A stretch of 64,000 nucleotides of DNA, from contig JACGCN010000013.1 in the NCBI GenBank assembly GCA_014905825.1, positions 124,001 to 188,000 of the forward strand. Reading direction: 5' to 3'. The position numbers and the translations under genes are program-made. The notes beneath the pieces were generated by a model, which saw nothing but the letters and a program-made list of their open reading frames with translations, had not been told where the DNA came from and searched no databases. The stretch comes from Lyophyllum atratum. Lineage: Eukaryota > Basidiomycota > Agaricomycetes > Agaricales > Lyophyllaceae. Shown here piece by piece: positions 24,097 to 34,507 of this stretch; position 1 is the stretch's first letter; each line of letters opens with the position of its first letter.

Positions 24097-25487
24097 CGCA
24101 ATAGATTCCAAAGCCAGAGACGTGTTATTTCGGAATGCTGGCATCTCTGCTATATGTATGGCGCGAGCCGGGACTATATAGAACCATGAAAACCGTCCAT
24201 ATGGCACGTCCGGATTCCATCTCAAAATTGAGCTTTCTGAAATTGTCAGAGCGGAGCAGAAGTCGGCAAGGTCATTCTTGTGGGAGAATCCATGACATAG
24301 GAGGTGAGTCTTGATCTTTTTATGCGGCGCCCAGAGATGTCCTCAGTGAGGATGCCATTAAAAATAGCTGTGCCTTGGGGATCAAAGACTTGATGATGAT
24401 GACGGGTCTACCATTATACCAAATGTAAGATAACGGCTTCCACGCGCGATGAGCTTGTCATGGTACTTACAGTAAGTGTGCATGTGCATCAAGAGGTCAT
24501 ATGGTCCCGAACATGTGCATTTGTGCAGTTAGAATGGCGTCAGAAGGCGTGTTTACGAAAATTGAATGGGTACGTTTGCGATCGACATCAGGATAGCTGG
24601 AGAGGGTGAGTAAGTATATGACATACAGAGTGAAAATTGCAATGTCGTACATCGTTGTTGATGCTATGATTCTGAACGAAGGATTCCGACGAGTTGATGT
24701 CGGACTCGGGAGTCCGACTCCGAGTGCCTGTGTTCCACATTGGCACGTGATTTTAACGCGTCCTCGTCGCGATTGAAACGTCTTCATCGTATCAGTTCTA
24801 GTGATAGTGACCTCGAATCCACAAACCGCGAGCATGGGGCAGAAGGTGGAACAGATGTGGTGGAAGGATATGAACGAGGGTGGAAAAAAATCATCGAAGC
24901 TCGAGCTAAGCGCTCAAGCTATAGACATGCATTCCAAATATAGCATAACATCGATTTCTGACGGAGCCATTGCCAACCTGCTCAGGCCACATGCCTATCA
25001 TATCTTTCGCCGCGCTTACTTAGGACTGCTTCATACATCATGCCGATATGATGATATGATACGATCCCCTCATTACTTTCCGGAAAGGAAGGAATGCTAG
25101 CGGGCCCATTCAGGTTGTCGGTGAGTTGTCGAGCTTGTCTTGTCCTCCTTATGTTCTCCTCTGAAATTCTGAATAGTGTTCTAAGATCGCTGAGGTCAAG
25201 ATCAGAGTTGGCATAAACTTGCCAAGGATGGGCCGCCCAAGTTGAACATCCGCCGCATAAAGGGGTGCCCAGGGATGACGCGAACGTTTGGATGACGGTT
25301 TGTTTTCAACTTGGTACCTCCTAATGTGACGTATCTTGACCATTCCTCCTTTTAAGTGGATACTGTGCCGCGGTTTGGGTAATCATATGCTCTTCGTGGG
25401 CGCTCCCAGCTCCTTTTCGCTGCGGAATTGACGCGTTTTGCAAGGCATCCTCTCGATCTTCCAACGCAAAACGCCGTGTTCTCCGGG
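24097..25487. other. no supported gene
   Basis: Short frames only on both strands, with nothing recognisable. It separates the aminopeptidase from the collagen-like protein and contains the promoters of both. Confidence 0.5.
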
Positions 25488-25495
25488 TATAAGAG
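25488..25495 (+). promoter_or_regulatory. TATA box of the collagen-like secreted protein
   Basis: TATAAGAG lies 73 bp before the ATG at 25568, after a GC-rich stretch and before a short CT-rich leader. Confidence 0.5.
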
Positions 25496-25567
25496 GGGCT
25501 CGAGAGCCTACGGCAAATTTCAGCTTTCCACCTTCGGGAAACTATCTTTCCTATTGCTCGTTTTAAC

Positions 25568-26367
25568 ATGAAGTTTTTCATCCTCACTCTTTCCGTCCTT
25601 CTCGGTCAACTCGTTCTTCTCTCCCCGGCTATCGCAGCGCCCGCTGCAGATCCAGAAGGTCTCGTCGCGGTTCGTATCAAGTTCTATGTCAATCCCTCTC
25701 CACATTCACTCACAATTCGCCCTTAGAGAGACACGGCTGCCTGGCCATCACGCTCTGGTTGGGGCCCTATCTGCAATCCGTGGGATCGCTGGCATAGGTG
25801 CAACCGCTGGCGTTGGCACTCCCATATCCATATGCGTCGTGACGACGACAGCCTCATCCAGGTTTGTTCCGTGTTCTACCCAATCCTCTGCTCATTCTTA
25901 CACGCCCCCAGAGGGGAGAAGCCGCTCAGGCTGGTCAAGCGGAAGCGGCAGGCCGATCTGATGACTGGGGACATGGTAGACACCGTTGGCACCCCCATCA
26001 TCGAAGGCCTTGGAGGCCGTGGTGGCGTCCGCATCATCATTGGCGTCGAGGCGGCGGGGGTGGCGGACGCGGTGGTGACGGTGGTGACGGTGGTGACGGT
26101 GGTGACGGCGGTGACGGCGGTGATGGTCGGGATGGACGCGATGGACGCGATGGTCGGGATGGTCGCAATGGTCGCAACGGGCACGACGGTCATCATTGGT
26201 GGTGGTCGAGAAATATGGGACATGGCCACCACGGACACAAGGGACATCACGGACACAAGGGACATCACGGACACAAGGGACATATGGGACACAAGGGACA
26301 TATGGGACACAAGGGACATATGGGACACAAAGGACACAAGGGACATATGGGACACATGGGATACTAG
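25568..26367 (+). CDS. secreted His/Gly-rich collagen-like repeat protein
   Basis: Three exons (25568-25669, 25727-25861, 25912-26367) join to 230 residues with 57- and 50-bp introns. Residues 1-24 are a signal peptide (MKFFILTLSVLLGQLV...AIAAPA). Exon 2 is rich in Trp, Arg, His and Cys (WGPICNPWDRWHRCNRW). Exon 3 runs through an Arg/His/Trp-rich stretch, then Gly-Gly-Asp triplets, then Gly-Arg-Asp/Asn triplets, then about 18 Gly-His-X triplets (GHKGHHGHKGHMGHKGHMG), ending GHMGY. The strict Gly-X-Y periodicity recalls collagen, but proline is almost absent. The His density suggests metal or proton binding; that is inference. It parallels the Gly-Asn protein at 2670 in signal peptide and layout but not in repeat. 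Confidence 0.75.
26232..26360 (+). repeat. 18-bp minisatellite encoding Gly-His-X triplets
   Basis: Tandem units of the type GGACACAAGGGACATATG, alternating with CAC variants. The DNA here is much more uniform than the Gly-Asn array at 2.8 kb, which suggests recent expansion. Confidence 0.8.
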
Positions 26368-27050
26368 CGGCTTCGTAGAAGATCTATGTCGCATATTATT
26401 GGTCGTGTACCGTGTCTACTTGCTCATCATGACACTTACACTCGTATCACTCAATAAATGCAACATCACTTCCTTGTCACATTGTAGTTTGCGTCTTGTG
26501 CAGTTACGCGTCTCGAGCTTTCAACATTCAGCATTCAAATGTCTACTGAACTCCCTGTAGACATTGTACCCACCATTCGGAGTGGCGCATCTCCGTGTAA
26601 AGATATCGCGACTCGATTGTCGACATATTCTACACCTACTGACGCCGGGCGCGATCTGGCAGCATTATTCCTCGTAAGACGGGTAACATTCGCCTGCGGT
26701 CATTCTGGACGAGCATCTTCGTTAGCTCGGCGTTGCGGCAAGAAAGCCTGGCAGGAGCATGGAGACCATATATCCATACTGTGTTACGGTGATTAGAGGT
26801 TTGCGTCGAAGTCGATGGTGAAAACGAGGGATGCATTGAACGAATGTAGGGTTGTCGAGAACTCATGGGGTGTAGTAGACGGGCAGCAAGTATAGATCTC
26901 GATATTCAACAGAGAATCGTCTATGACTCTATGGAAGGATCATGTATGTTTGGCATTAAAATAGAGTTGTCGTTGTTCAATGGTATGCCCTGAGGAAGGT
27001 ATCAATATGCATAAGATATCGTATCAACTGCCGGTGATAAAGGTTAGAAG
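26368..27050. other. no supported gene
   Basis: 3' flanks of two convergent genes; nothing recognisable. Confidence 0.5.
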
Positions 27051-28110
27051 TCAAACCTCGTCTGGTTTGCCAATGGGCTTCACCCTTCTCCACAATCCCT
27101 TCAAACCCATATCTTGCTCCTCGAGCTCAGGTTCATTCGGATCTACATGAAACGTGTAATGTTAGGAGCTCGAATTTGGGATTTTGAGTTTACTCCGAGT
27201 CACCAGTTGCTCCTCCATTTCCCATCCGATACGCAGCGGCAGCTATGACTTCCAGAGCGCGCTCCTTAGCGGGTGGCGAAGCCCATGGGTTTGTGACAAG
27301 CTCTTCCAGAATTTTCAAGAACCCCGCATCCGAATTGGAACGGGAGATAAATATTTCTTGTGAGTTGTATAACATCACCGCCCATAACTGCAAAATCGAC
27401 GCCATCATGGTCGGTGTCACAGAATTGTACACTCAAGGTCGAGCTTTACTCACTCGAGCTGCCGCCACCTGCACCCAAGGTTGACTAGCCTTAAGCTCAC
27501 TCCCCAAGGCCTGCACAGCCGCCTCTGCGTTCCCCCTGCTCGCCGAGGCCCGTTTGCAAACATCCATCGTGAGGTCCCAGTCATCCAAGTCAGTCGCAGT
27601 CAGAGATCCTAAAAGCAGATAGAAGGGCATCAGACAAAACGGAAAACGTTGGATTAAATGGCTCCCATGACATGCATACCAATCATCGTAGCGAGCTCTA
27701 CCCTTTCTCTCTGCTCCTCTTCCTCTTTCTCCTTTTTCTTTGAGCCCCAGAGTCCTATGCTCCAGAACGACCGCCGCTTCCCCCTATCTTCAGCTTCACC
27801 TTCCGTCTCCTGCTCACCATGGCGTTCCTGCTGTGCGTGACGAATAAAACAAGTTACGCGATTATCTCACGGTCAGAACTTCGATGAAATGACCTCCAGG
27901 ATCTCAGGAACAGCTTCTTTGGTGAATTTTGCCTTGCCATACCGGAAGAGTTTCTTCATCACTGGATCCAGGAGCAGTGGGCGTCCGCCAGGCCTGGGCG
28001 AGCTGAGTGGTGGTCAATAGACAAGAAGTGGGCACCGTCATCATGATTGATTCTGTATAAGTGCTTTTGATCAAACGGGTTATGATGCTCATTGGATCAA
28101 CACGATAGCC
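27051..28110 (-). CDS. VHS-like domain protein or C-terminal part of a larger protein
   Basis: Exons read from right to left encode SIITRLIKSTYTESIM near 28.05 kb, LLLDPVMKKLFRYGKAKFTK near 27.95 kb, a charged segment KKKEKEEEEQRE, and then a helical region LDDWDLTMDVCKRAS...AAVQALGSELK...LWAVMLYNSQEIF...LEELVTNPW that resembles VHS domains of endosomal sorting proteins. The tail is GLWRRVKPIGKPDEV with the stop at 27051; it is joined by a GTGACT...GTAG intron. Between AWRTPTAPG and LLLDPVM the frames differ by one base without an obvious intron, so a frameshift is possible. No start Met is evident: the chain continues upstream without interruption into the kinase. Confidence 0.5.
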
Positions 28111-28160
28111 TTTAGGAGATAGAGGGTAATGCCTACCCCTCATGCCAGCAACTAAGTAAC

Positions 28161-31100
28161 CGCCAAAATGCTATCGAGAAGCTTTAGAGTAAGTGGAATA
28201 TCATATTTTGTAGCCTCATCCTCATCCTTTACAGTCGGTCCGACCGTCCATTCTCCAGGCTTTCTGTCGTCTTTTGCGTCCGCAGCGGCTAAGCGTGCTA
28301 CAGCTTGTGCGATAGTCGGGCGAGTGGGTCGCGACCCCAACAGTCAGTCATGAGTGCCCACATGTCCTCCGTGAGTCCGCGTGAAAGATATTGCTCCCTA
28401 TTGTGTGGCGGGCATGTCGGCCGCACGCCAGACCATACACGGACTACGACGAGCGTGTCGTTTGGATACTCATAGAAGGGAAGGAGGCCTGTGAATGCCT
28501 TCGATGTCTAGTAAGCATCGGACTATCTCCGCGGTCGGATGGGCTATCTGCTCACCTCGTAACACACACAAGACCATGCGTATACGTCTGAAGTATGGAG
28601 CATATACTGTCCGGAAAATAATGTAGACGCAGCTTCGAATTGTGAGAAAAAACAACGCACCTTGGAAATAAAATAACACAGCTGGGCCAATTGGAAGTAG
28701 GCCCCGGGAAGCTCCCGAGAAAGCAAGCCCTCAAAATAGCGGATTTCTGGGCGAAAAATTGCCCAACTCCTGCCCAAAAATAGCGGATTTGAGGTCCAGA
28801 AACCGGAACCCTTGCCCGCAAAATAGCGGATTTCAGACCCCGGGAGTAGAAAATTTCGAAATATCTCGTCAAATTTATCTGAATGCATCGTTTATTCAAC
28901 ACTTGTACGAGTGGCACAGGACTCCAACCCAGAACTGAAGGAAGCCGAACAGAAAAAGACTCGACAACTTCGATGATTGACGACAGCGAAAGAAATTGTC
29001 AAATTGAACACATGCTGAAGCCTGCAAGCCACTTGTCCACTTCGCCCCTGCCTTACTTACCTGAGCCAGAAGAACATAACGGATTCACAAGAGGGCCTAC
29101 TGAAATCTGATTTATGGTCTTACTATATGTGATCTTGATGATAATTACACGTTGATTCTTGGTCTATGGAGGATGGTGGCGAGCTTGGGCGAGCCGATGA
29201 AGAAAAAATAAAATAAAAACAAGAAAATTTCCTTTTTTGGACATTACGTGTAAGGTCCTATCCGGTTTCGCGGATTTGAGGCCTTAATCTTCGCGGATTT
29301 GAGGCCGGATTCTGGGGTTTTGCCCGGGCTTGCTTTCTCAGGAGCTTCCCGGGTCCTTTGGAAGTGATCCAAACTTTGACACAAGTTGCTCCATGATATT
29401 CAACACATCCTGTTCATCGGAGGAATAGTGCAGGTCATCAGAATTTTTCGCTCATCGTTCCCTAAAGTACCAGGCTACGTAGGGGCTTGAGTCTTGACCG
29501 CACAACGCGCGACCTGTTCTGTGGACGAACCTCAGGATATCTCAAGTATTCTTCAAGAGTCGAACAGAACAGTCAGGCAGAATGTTGAAGCTTGGGTCCA
29601 GCAGCCAAGTCCCGAAGGCGTGTCAAACATTTGGCAGGGGAAACTCTAGTCTCGATACCACACTCCAAAAAATCGATTTTGAAGATAGTCATTCAAAATG
29701 ATGTGGAGGGAAACTCCGCTTATAATCAACATGGGTAGCTAGAAATTACACGTTGTGTCGCGTCGTCTCTCAAAAATGTTTCCCAACCTGTGTAGATCAA
29801 TGGAACCGCTGTTAGGCTGCGTCGTCCTTCTTAGGTCATCATTAGCTGCGTCGTTTCCTTCATCAAAATCTCTGAAGATGTGTTATTTTTCGCGAAAATT
29901 GCCAAGCTGCGTCCATAATCATGAATTTGATTTTCCGGACAGTATATGCGCCATACTGAAGCCATGCTATTTCGAAGCACCGCGCTTTCCGACAAGTCAC
30001 CTGCGTTCTTGCTTGATTCAAATTTGAACAGCTCGGGGGCCTGCCACCTGACGGTACCACCCCTGGATGCCGCCGACGACTGCGAAGTCCAGTGCAAGAT
30101 TTCCAGATCTTCAACACCTGAGAGTCCGAAGTCTGCGAGGTATGCGCGATGCGATCCGTCAATGAGGATATTTACCTGCGCACGGACAAACGTTAAACTG
30201 CAATCCATTGGTTCCGACCATACGCAAATCTCACCGCCTTTAAGTCACCATGAACGATGTCATTTTCGTGGAGGTACGCTGTGCCTCGAGCTACATCTGA
30301 GCACTGTACCATATTTTCAGCTTCCGTTGGTTAAATAAGCTCTGGGTCTCACCAAAAGTACTCGATTCGCGGTCGGGACATTTTGAAGGAAATTGAGCAT
30401 ATTCCCGGCTTCAGCCCATGGCGATACCAATGAGAGCTGCTGGCCTGTTCGATGTAGACCATGAAATGGAAGGAGATTTGTATGTGATAATTGGCCCCAT
30501 AGGATGGCTTCCCGAGCAATCGTCTGCCCGAGAGGAGGTCAATACTGTATGGAAATATACAATGCTAGAGGCGAAGGGAGAAAAAATACCTTGACGATAT
30601 CTCCGTATTTTGAGGTCTGATAGATCCTAATCGTCTTAAGACATACAACTTTTCCTTGGAACTCCCCTTTGTAGATATCCGCATAGCCTCCGCTTGCGAC
30701 AGGTATGGACTCAATCCGCCGCACATCGTCCAAAATAAACGACCTTGGGTAAAGGTCCGTTTTGGATGAGAGTCGTCTTGTAGCAACCATAAGGTTTCGC
30801 CGTTCCTGAGCGTCAGAACCACTCTTGCTTAAGATCTAGTGCCGAGGGTGTTCGTTGTGGTATCCAGATTTAGAAATGGTACGAAAGGACTTGCCAGGTG
30901 AAATATGTCGAGAAGGACTTGAGCATTAGATTCTGTACAAGATAGCAAATGTTTATACTGTTGAGGGTTCCTGAACGCTTTCCCTAGCCTTGTGCTGATT
31001 TCTCCAAGGCCTGTAATGCAGGAAGTCTCCAGCAAATTGTCTTGAGACTCCCTGGGCGCGGTGTCGACCAAGTTTGGCAAACTATCTAGATTGTCAGATA

Positions 31101-31242
31101 TGGGCGACTTCAAACGGTCATGATGTGCTTGTGGCTTTGACGGTAGAGGAGAGGATGACACCTCGTTCGCGTTGATTGTAGCAACTGGGGGCGGTTCATT
31201 GTCATGAATTTCCCGTTTCAAATCTTCAACAAGACGCTCGGT
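28161..31242 (-). CDS. TKL-type protein kinase carrying transposon insertions
   Basis: From right to left: a spacer ending YKHLLSCTESNAQVLLDIF, a probable GC-AG intron, then RRLSSKTDLYPRSFIL. The kinase domain follows: P-loop ASGGYADIYKG, VCLK lysine, LLPFHGLH, LVSPWAEAGNM, catalytic loop HGDLK (Gly replaces Arg of HRD), DFG in LADFGLSG, WQAPELF, DVYAWSCVCYE, then PFYEYPND and LTEDMWALMTDCW. The layout is that of the expanded Agaricomycete tyrosine-kinase-like family. Two nested elements (28594-29955) sit at the 3' end of the intron between KNA and DVYAW. At about 28,350, after DCWG, one base must be added to continue into RPTRPTIAQAVARL. The gene may be functional if the long intron is spliced and the one-base problem is a sequencing error. 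Confidence 0.65.
28594..29955. mobile_element. outer non-autonomous inverted-repeat transposon (1362 bp)
   Basis: The left end is TATGGAGCATATACTGTCC, and the right end in reverse complement is TATGGCGCATATACTGTCC. Similarity continues inward through GGAAAAT and GACGCAGCTT for about 80 bp. Both ends are flanked by the 6-bp direct repeat CTGAAG (28588-28593 and 29956-29961). No transposase frame is present. About half of its length is a second element nested inside. I do not assign a superfamily; a 6-bp duplication is not diagnostic. Confidence 0.85.
28699..29357. mobile_element. inner nested non-autonomous element (659 bp) with 8-bp target duplication
   Basis: Ends are AGGCCCCGGGAAGCTCC and, reverse-complemented, AGGACCCGGGAAGCTCC, followed on both sides by GAGAAAGCAAGCCC. 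The flanking direct repeats are TTGGAAGT at 28691-28698 and 29358-29365. Subterminal motifs GCGGATTTGAGG/AAATAGCGGATTT recur on both sides. An 8-bp duplication with such ends suggests a hAT-like or KDZ-like family; that is inference. It is noncoding. Confidence 0.8.
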
Positions 31243-31291
31243 CTATGTAGATGAGTGAGCGATTAAGTTAGGTCACAGAGATGAATCGTAC

Positions 31292-32586
31292 CTCATTGAC
31301 TTCAGATTCCCTATAGTAAACATAGTAGACCGTCGTGAGGTTATTTAGCCCGAGCATCTCCTTCCCGCCCCCGTGTTCGAGGCGTCCGTGAGATGCCATG
31401 TCATTGTAAACATACATTCCGCCATCGATTACAACCTCAGCCGTGAAATGTTTCACTGGAGCACCCTGCCAGAGAATGCGCCCAACGAGTTTATATTCGA
31501 CGGGGCCAGAGACGCTCTCTACTATAAAATCTGTCACGCCCGCAAGCATATCACCATCTGGTGGTTTGATATGTAGAACAGTTGGCCAAGAGGTCAAGAT
31601 TGAGGTCACAAGCGATGTCGCTTGACAACCATCAGAACTGCAAGGTATACCTGGACGGTCATGAAGGACAGTGAAACCATCCACTCCTCCAAGCGTGCGT
31701 GGTACGAAGTGAGTGAAGTAATTGGTGACTGTGCACTGGGTCCCGTGCATCCGACGAGCATTCGATGCATCGTGATTGTACAACTTGTACATGACAGGCT
31801 CAAAGCCAACATCCTCGACTACGTGATGTCCGTCGGAGCAATGCCGCCGCAGGTGGTGTTGAATCCTGAAGTGAGATTGAGCTGACGGAAGAGGATTATT
31901 ATCCTAAATGATGGTATCAGCTGTTGCACTTCAACATCGCCGATCATTGAGAGAGAGAAACTCACCGTGATGGCATGATGAATCCAGTAATCAGCAGCTC
32001 CATCTGTGTCATGGTTATGTAGCTTCCATTTATTGAAGATATGGTCGCGTAACGATGCCTGTGCCCTCTCGAGCTCTCGCATGTATAACAGCCCCCGCCC
32101 GGAAACCTTTGACAGCCGCAATTCAAAGTGCTCAATCATAGACGATAGGAAGGCTATATCAATCACAGAGTTCTTGATCGAAGCCCGTAGGCTAGGTGGC
32201 CAGAGCAAGAATGCGCGGTAGAATGGTTCTTGTCCGTGATCGAAAAAGCAGGAATTCGGACTTGACCACGCGTAGGATTGTAGAGAGTGCTTTGGCATCC
32301 GTTGTAACCGGGGTGGTCTTGGTAGTGTGTCGGTTGTTGCAGTCCCCCCCGCGGCCACTGATGAAACATTCATCGGGCTATCCATTGATTCGTTGGTTAT
32401 TCTGTCTTCCGTGAGTCCAAGCGCTGAGAAGTCAATGGATGGATGCAGCAATGGCGGTGGAACCGGAGGCTCGGGCAGTGCTGAACGCGTGACTTCGATT
32501 CTCGGGTCTTCCTCAACCGAAATGGCTTGCTCGATATCATCGGCGCCGTGATCCTGAAGTTCCTTGCTGATATCAGGGCTTTTGAG
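31292..32586 (-). CDS. ubiquitin-specific-protease-like domain
   Basis: The first supported exon begins at 32586 (LKSPDISKELQDHG). The cysteine box is WSSPNSCFFDHGQEPFYRAF, with the candidate catalytic Cys at 32250-32248. After a GTGAGT...TTTAG intron the second exon holds HLRRHCSDGH, CTVTNYFTHF, WPTVLHIKPPDG and the C-terminal box KHFTAEVVIDGGMYVYND, which replaces the usual GHYTAY and keeps the His. The match to C19 deubiquitinases is by motif order and is distant. The last exon splices by GTACGA...CATAG into the kinase-bearing exon at 31242 (NETERLVEDLKR), so this may be the N-terminal part of a multidomain protein. A possible start Met is at 32385 (MDSPMNVSS); alternatively the first exon is continuous with the 7-TM tail. 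Confidence 0.5.
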
Positions 32587-32663
32587 CTATGGTAACAATA
32601 CCAGAAGATTCGGTCGTTGATGTCAACTACGAGATATCCTGAAGCCTGAAAAAGCTTACTCAC

Positions 32664-34017
32664 GTAGTCAACTTCATGAGTTCTAAAGGAGCCTATAATA
32701 AAGGGGGGAGTTCCAGTGCGACCGCCTGGCTTTTCATAAGTTTCAGCCAAAGATACCGAACGCGCACGGGAAAGGAACAGGAAGATGATGGATGCATACA
32801 TTGCCTGTCGGTTATTCAAGTTATCCGGTAGTAGCAAGGAGAATAAGTCAAGTAAAAGCACATACTGTCGTTAGGGTAAGCGCAGTAGAAATGACACCCG
32901 CGACAATTTCATACAAAGAGCCCTTGAGAATGGGAACGGCTTGTAACACGAGAGCCGTGAGCTGCATTTTGTTAGATCATGGTCGCATTGTGGACAAAAA
33001 GCAATACCTGGAGGGCGGAGTAACCAGATCCGGAAAGGACGACGATGATCAGAATCCTGTACACAGGCCCTCGCTGCTGGTTTTCCAAGGCAGTCATGTA
33101 TTTCCTACAGGTCGGAGGCAGGTCTAAGATGAAGTTATGCAAATGGTCGACAATGTGAACTGACATACCCTAGCTTGTAGAGAACAAAGACAGTCGTCAA
33201 GAGATTGATTGCAAACGAAAGTCCCAGAGAAGCTAGCACAAGATTGTCGGACTCGGGGAAGGTCGAAGCTGTGCTTATGCTCGGTGAGCCACGGAATGTC
33301 TTTGCAAGATACGCTGAAGTTGTCCCTAGTGTGTGACACGCAAGTTATTACGGCGGTCATTCCTTCTCGAATCAAGCCTACCTAACATAGCAAGATACAT
33401 CATCAATGGTAGTATCGGAACCGCTCGCTGGTTCGAATAAATGGCCCGACATCTCCATATCACTATAGCGTCGTTTATGACAGGCTAAATGGGCATAGGT
33501 GTTGGTCAATCTCGAGACTCGCGATCGAAAGCACGTACCAGAAATTTCGCAGTCCCGATAGAAATTCCTGACCACCCAAACACTTCACGGTTCGTTCCGT
33601 GGAGTGTTTCAAGACTGAACTTCGCCTCAGCCAGACCCATCAAGGCCCATCTCATATCCCTCACAAAATACCCAACGAAAGCACCCCAATAGAGCGTCGC
33701 GAGCATGAAGCTCAGGATTGACATTCCCAGCTGCAGTTTTGTGAACCTGAAATATCGACCCTCGCTCCTAAGTAGTATAATGTCAGAGATAGGATGATTG
33801 CGACATGCAAAATAGCCCTACAAGACTCTGACCGTGACTAGTGCAACCACGACTGTGAATCCTCCTGATAGGAAGAGTTAGAACGCGCAGAAGCTCAGTG
33901 AATCTGGATAGCAGGGACCACCGCACCATAGAGTAAGCTGATAGTCGTGACATAGGCCAGATTCTTGAGTACCGCACGACCAATGCCCTGGAGAAGGGAG
34001 CGTTCATCGACCAACAT
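32664..34017 (-). CDS. seven-transmembrane protein, Agaricomycete-type
   Basis: The ATG at 34017 opens MLVDERSLLQGIGRAVLKNL. Successive short exons encode hydrophobic helices: AYVTTISLLYG, FTVVVALVTV, MSILSFMLATLYWGAF, INDAIVIWRCRAIY with AVPILPLMMYLAML, LASLGLSFAINLLTTVFVLY, YRILIIVVLSGSGYSALQ and VAGVISTALTLTTMYASIIF. The loop WRCRAIY after INDAIVI is typical of a large basidiomycete family of uncharacterised 7-TM proteins. The last clear exon ends near 32664 (FRTHEVDY) at a GTGAGT donor; reading through gives a stop at 32397. No ligand or function can be inferred. Confidence 0.65.
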
Positions 34018-34507
34018 GACAGCGAGAGGGCCTGAATGGATGCATCAATAGTTCGCTCCGTGTCCCAACGCGTTATAGCTCAGTTTAGCAACACCGAGAC
34101 GTGTCACAGGTTGACATAGCTTTACCGCATTCGAAGAATCAGTCGTGTGACTGACAGGAAGTGACTGTCCATCTGCATCGCCATTAATGGGGCGCTGTCG
34201 AGAAAATAAGTCAATTGTCGTCCAGGGTTGGGTGATAAGCGCCTGTAAGATCTAGCGGTGAACCCATCCAGTATGGCTTCTGCGACGCTGTCTAGAGTCC
34301 TCGCCTACAGCTGGAACCCTGACAAGCGCAAGACAATGCCAGTACCATGCCCATGCAACCACCACCACTGATTATCTGTCGCACGGAGTCAGGATCCGCG
34401 AATGCTGTTCTCCCAATGGAAGGACAGAAATCTGTTGCATTGTCATGCTGGCGGCTGTACCGCAAATGGCCAAGAAGGAGCGACTGTTTGAAACAGCTTA
34501 TACAAAT
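34018..34507. other. no supported gene
   Basis: Upstream of the 7-TM gene and downstream of the rhodopsin-like gene; nothing recognisable. Confidence 0.5.

Noticed and set aside
26216..26367. Regular short repeats considered as a CRISPR array
   Set aside because: The units are contiguous with no unique spacers, lie within a coding exon, and the genome is eukaryotic.
25876..26394. Antisense frame of SLV/MSHM repeats over the collagen-like gene
   Set aside because: Shadow of the Gly-His-X repeat; no independent start or signal.
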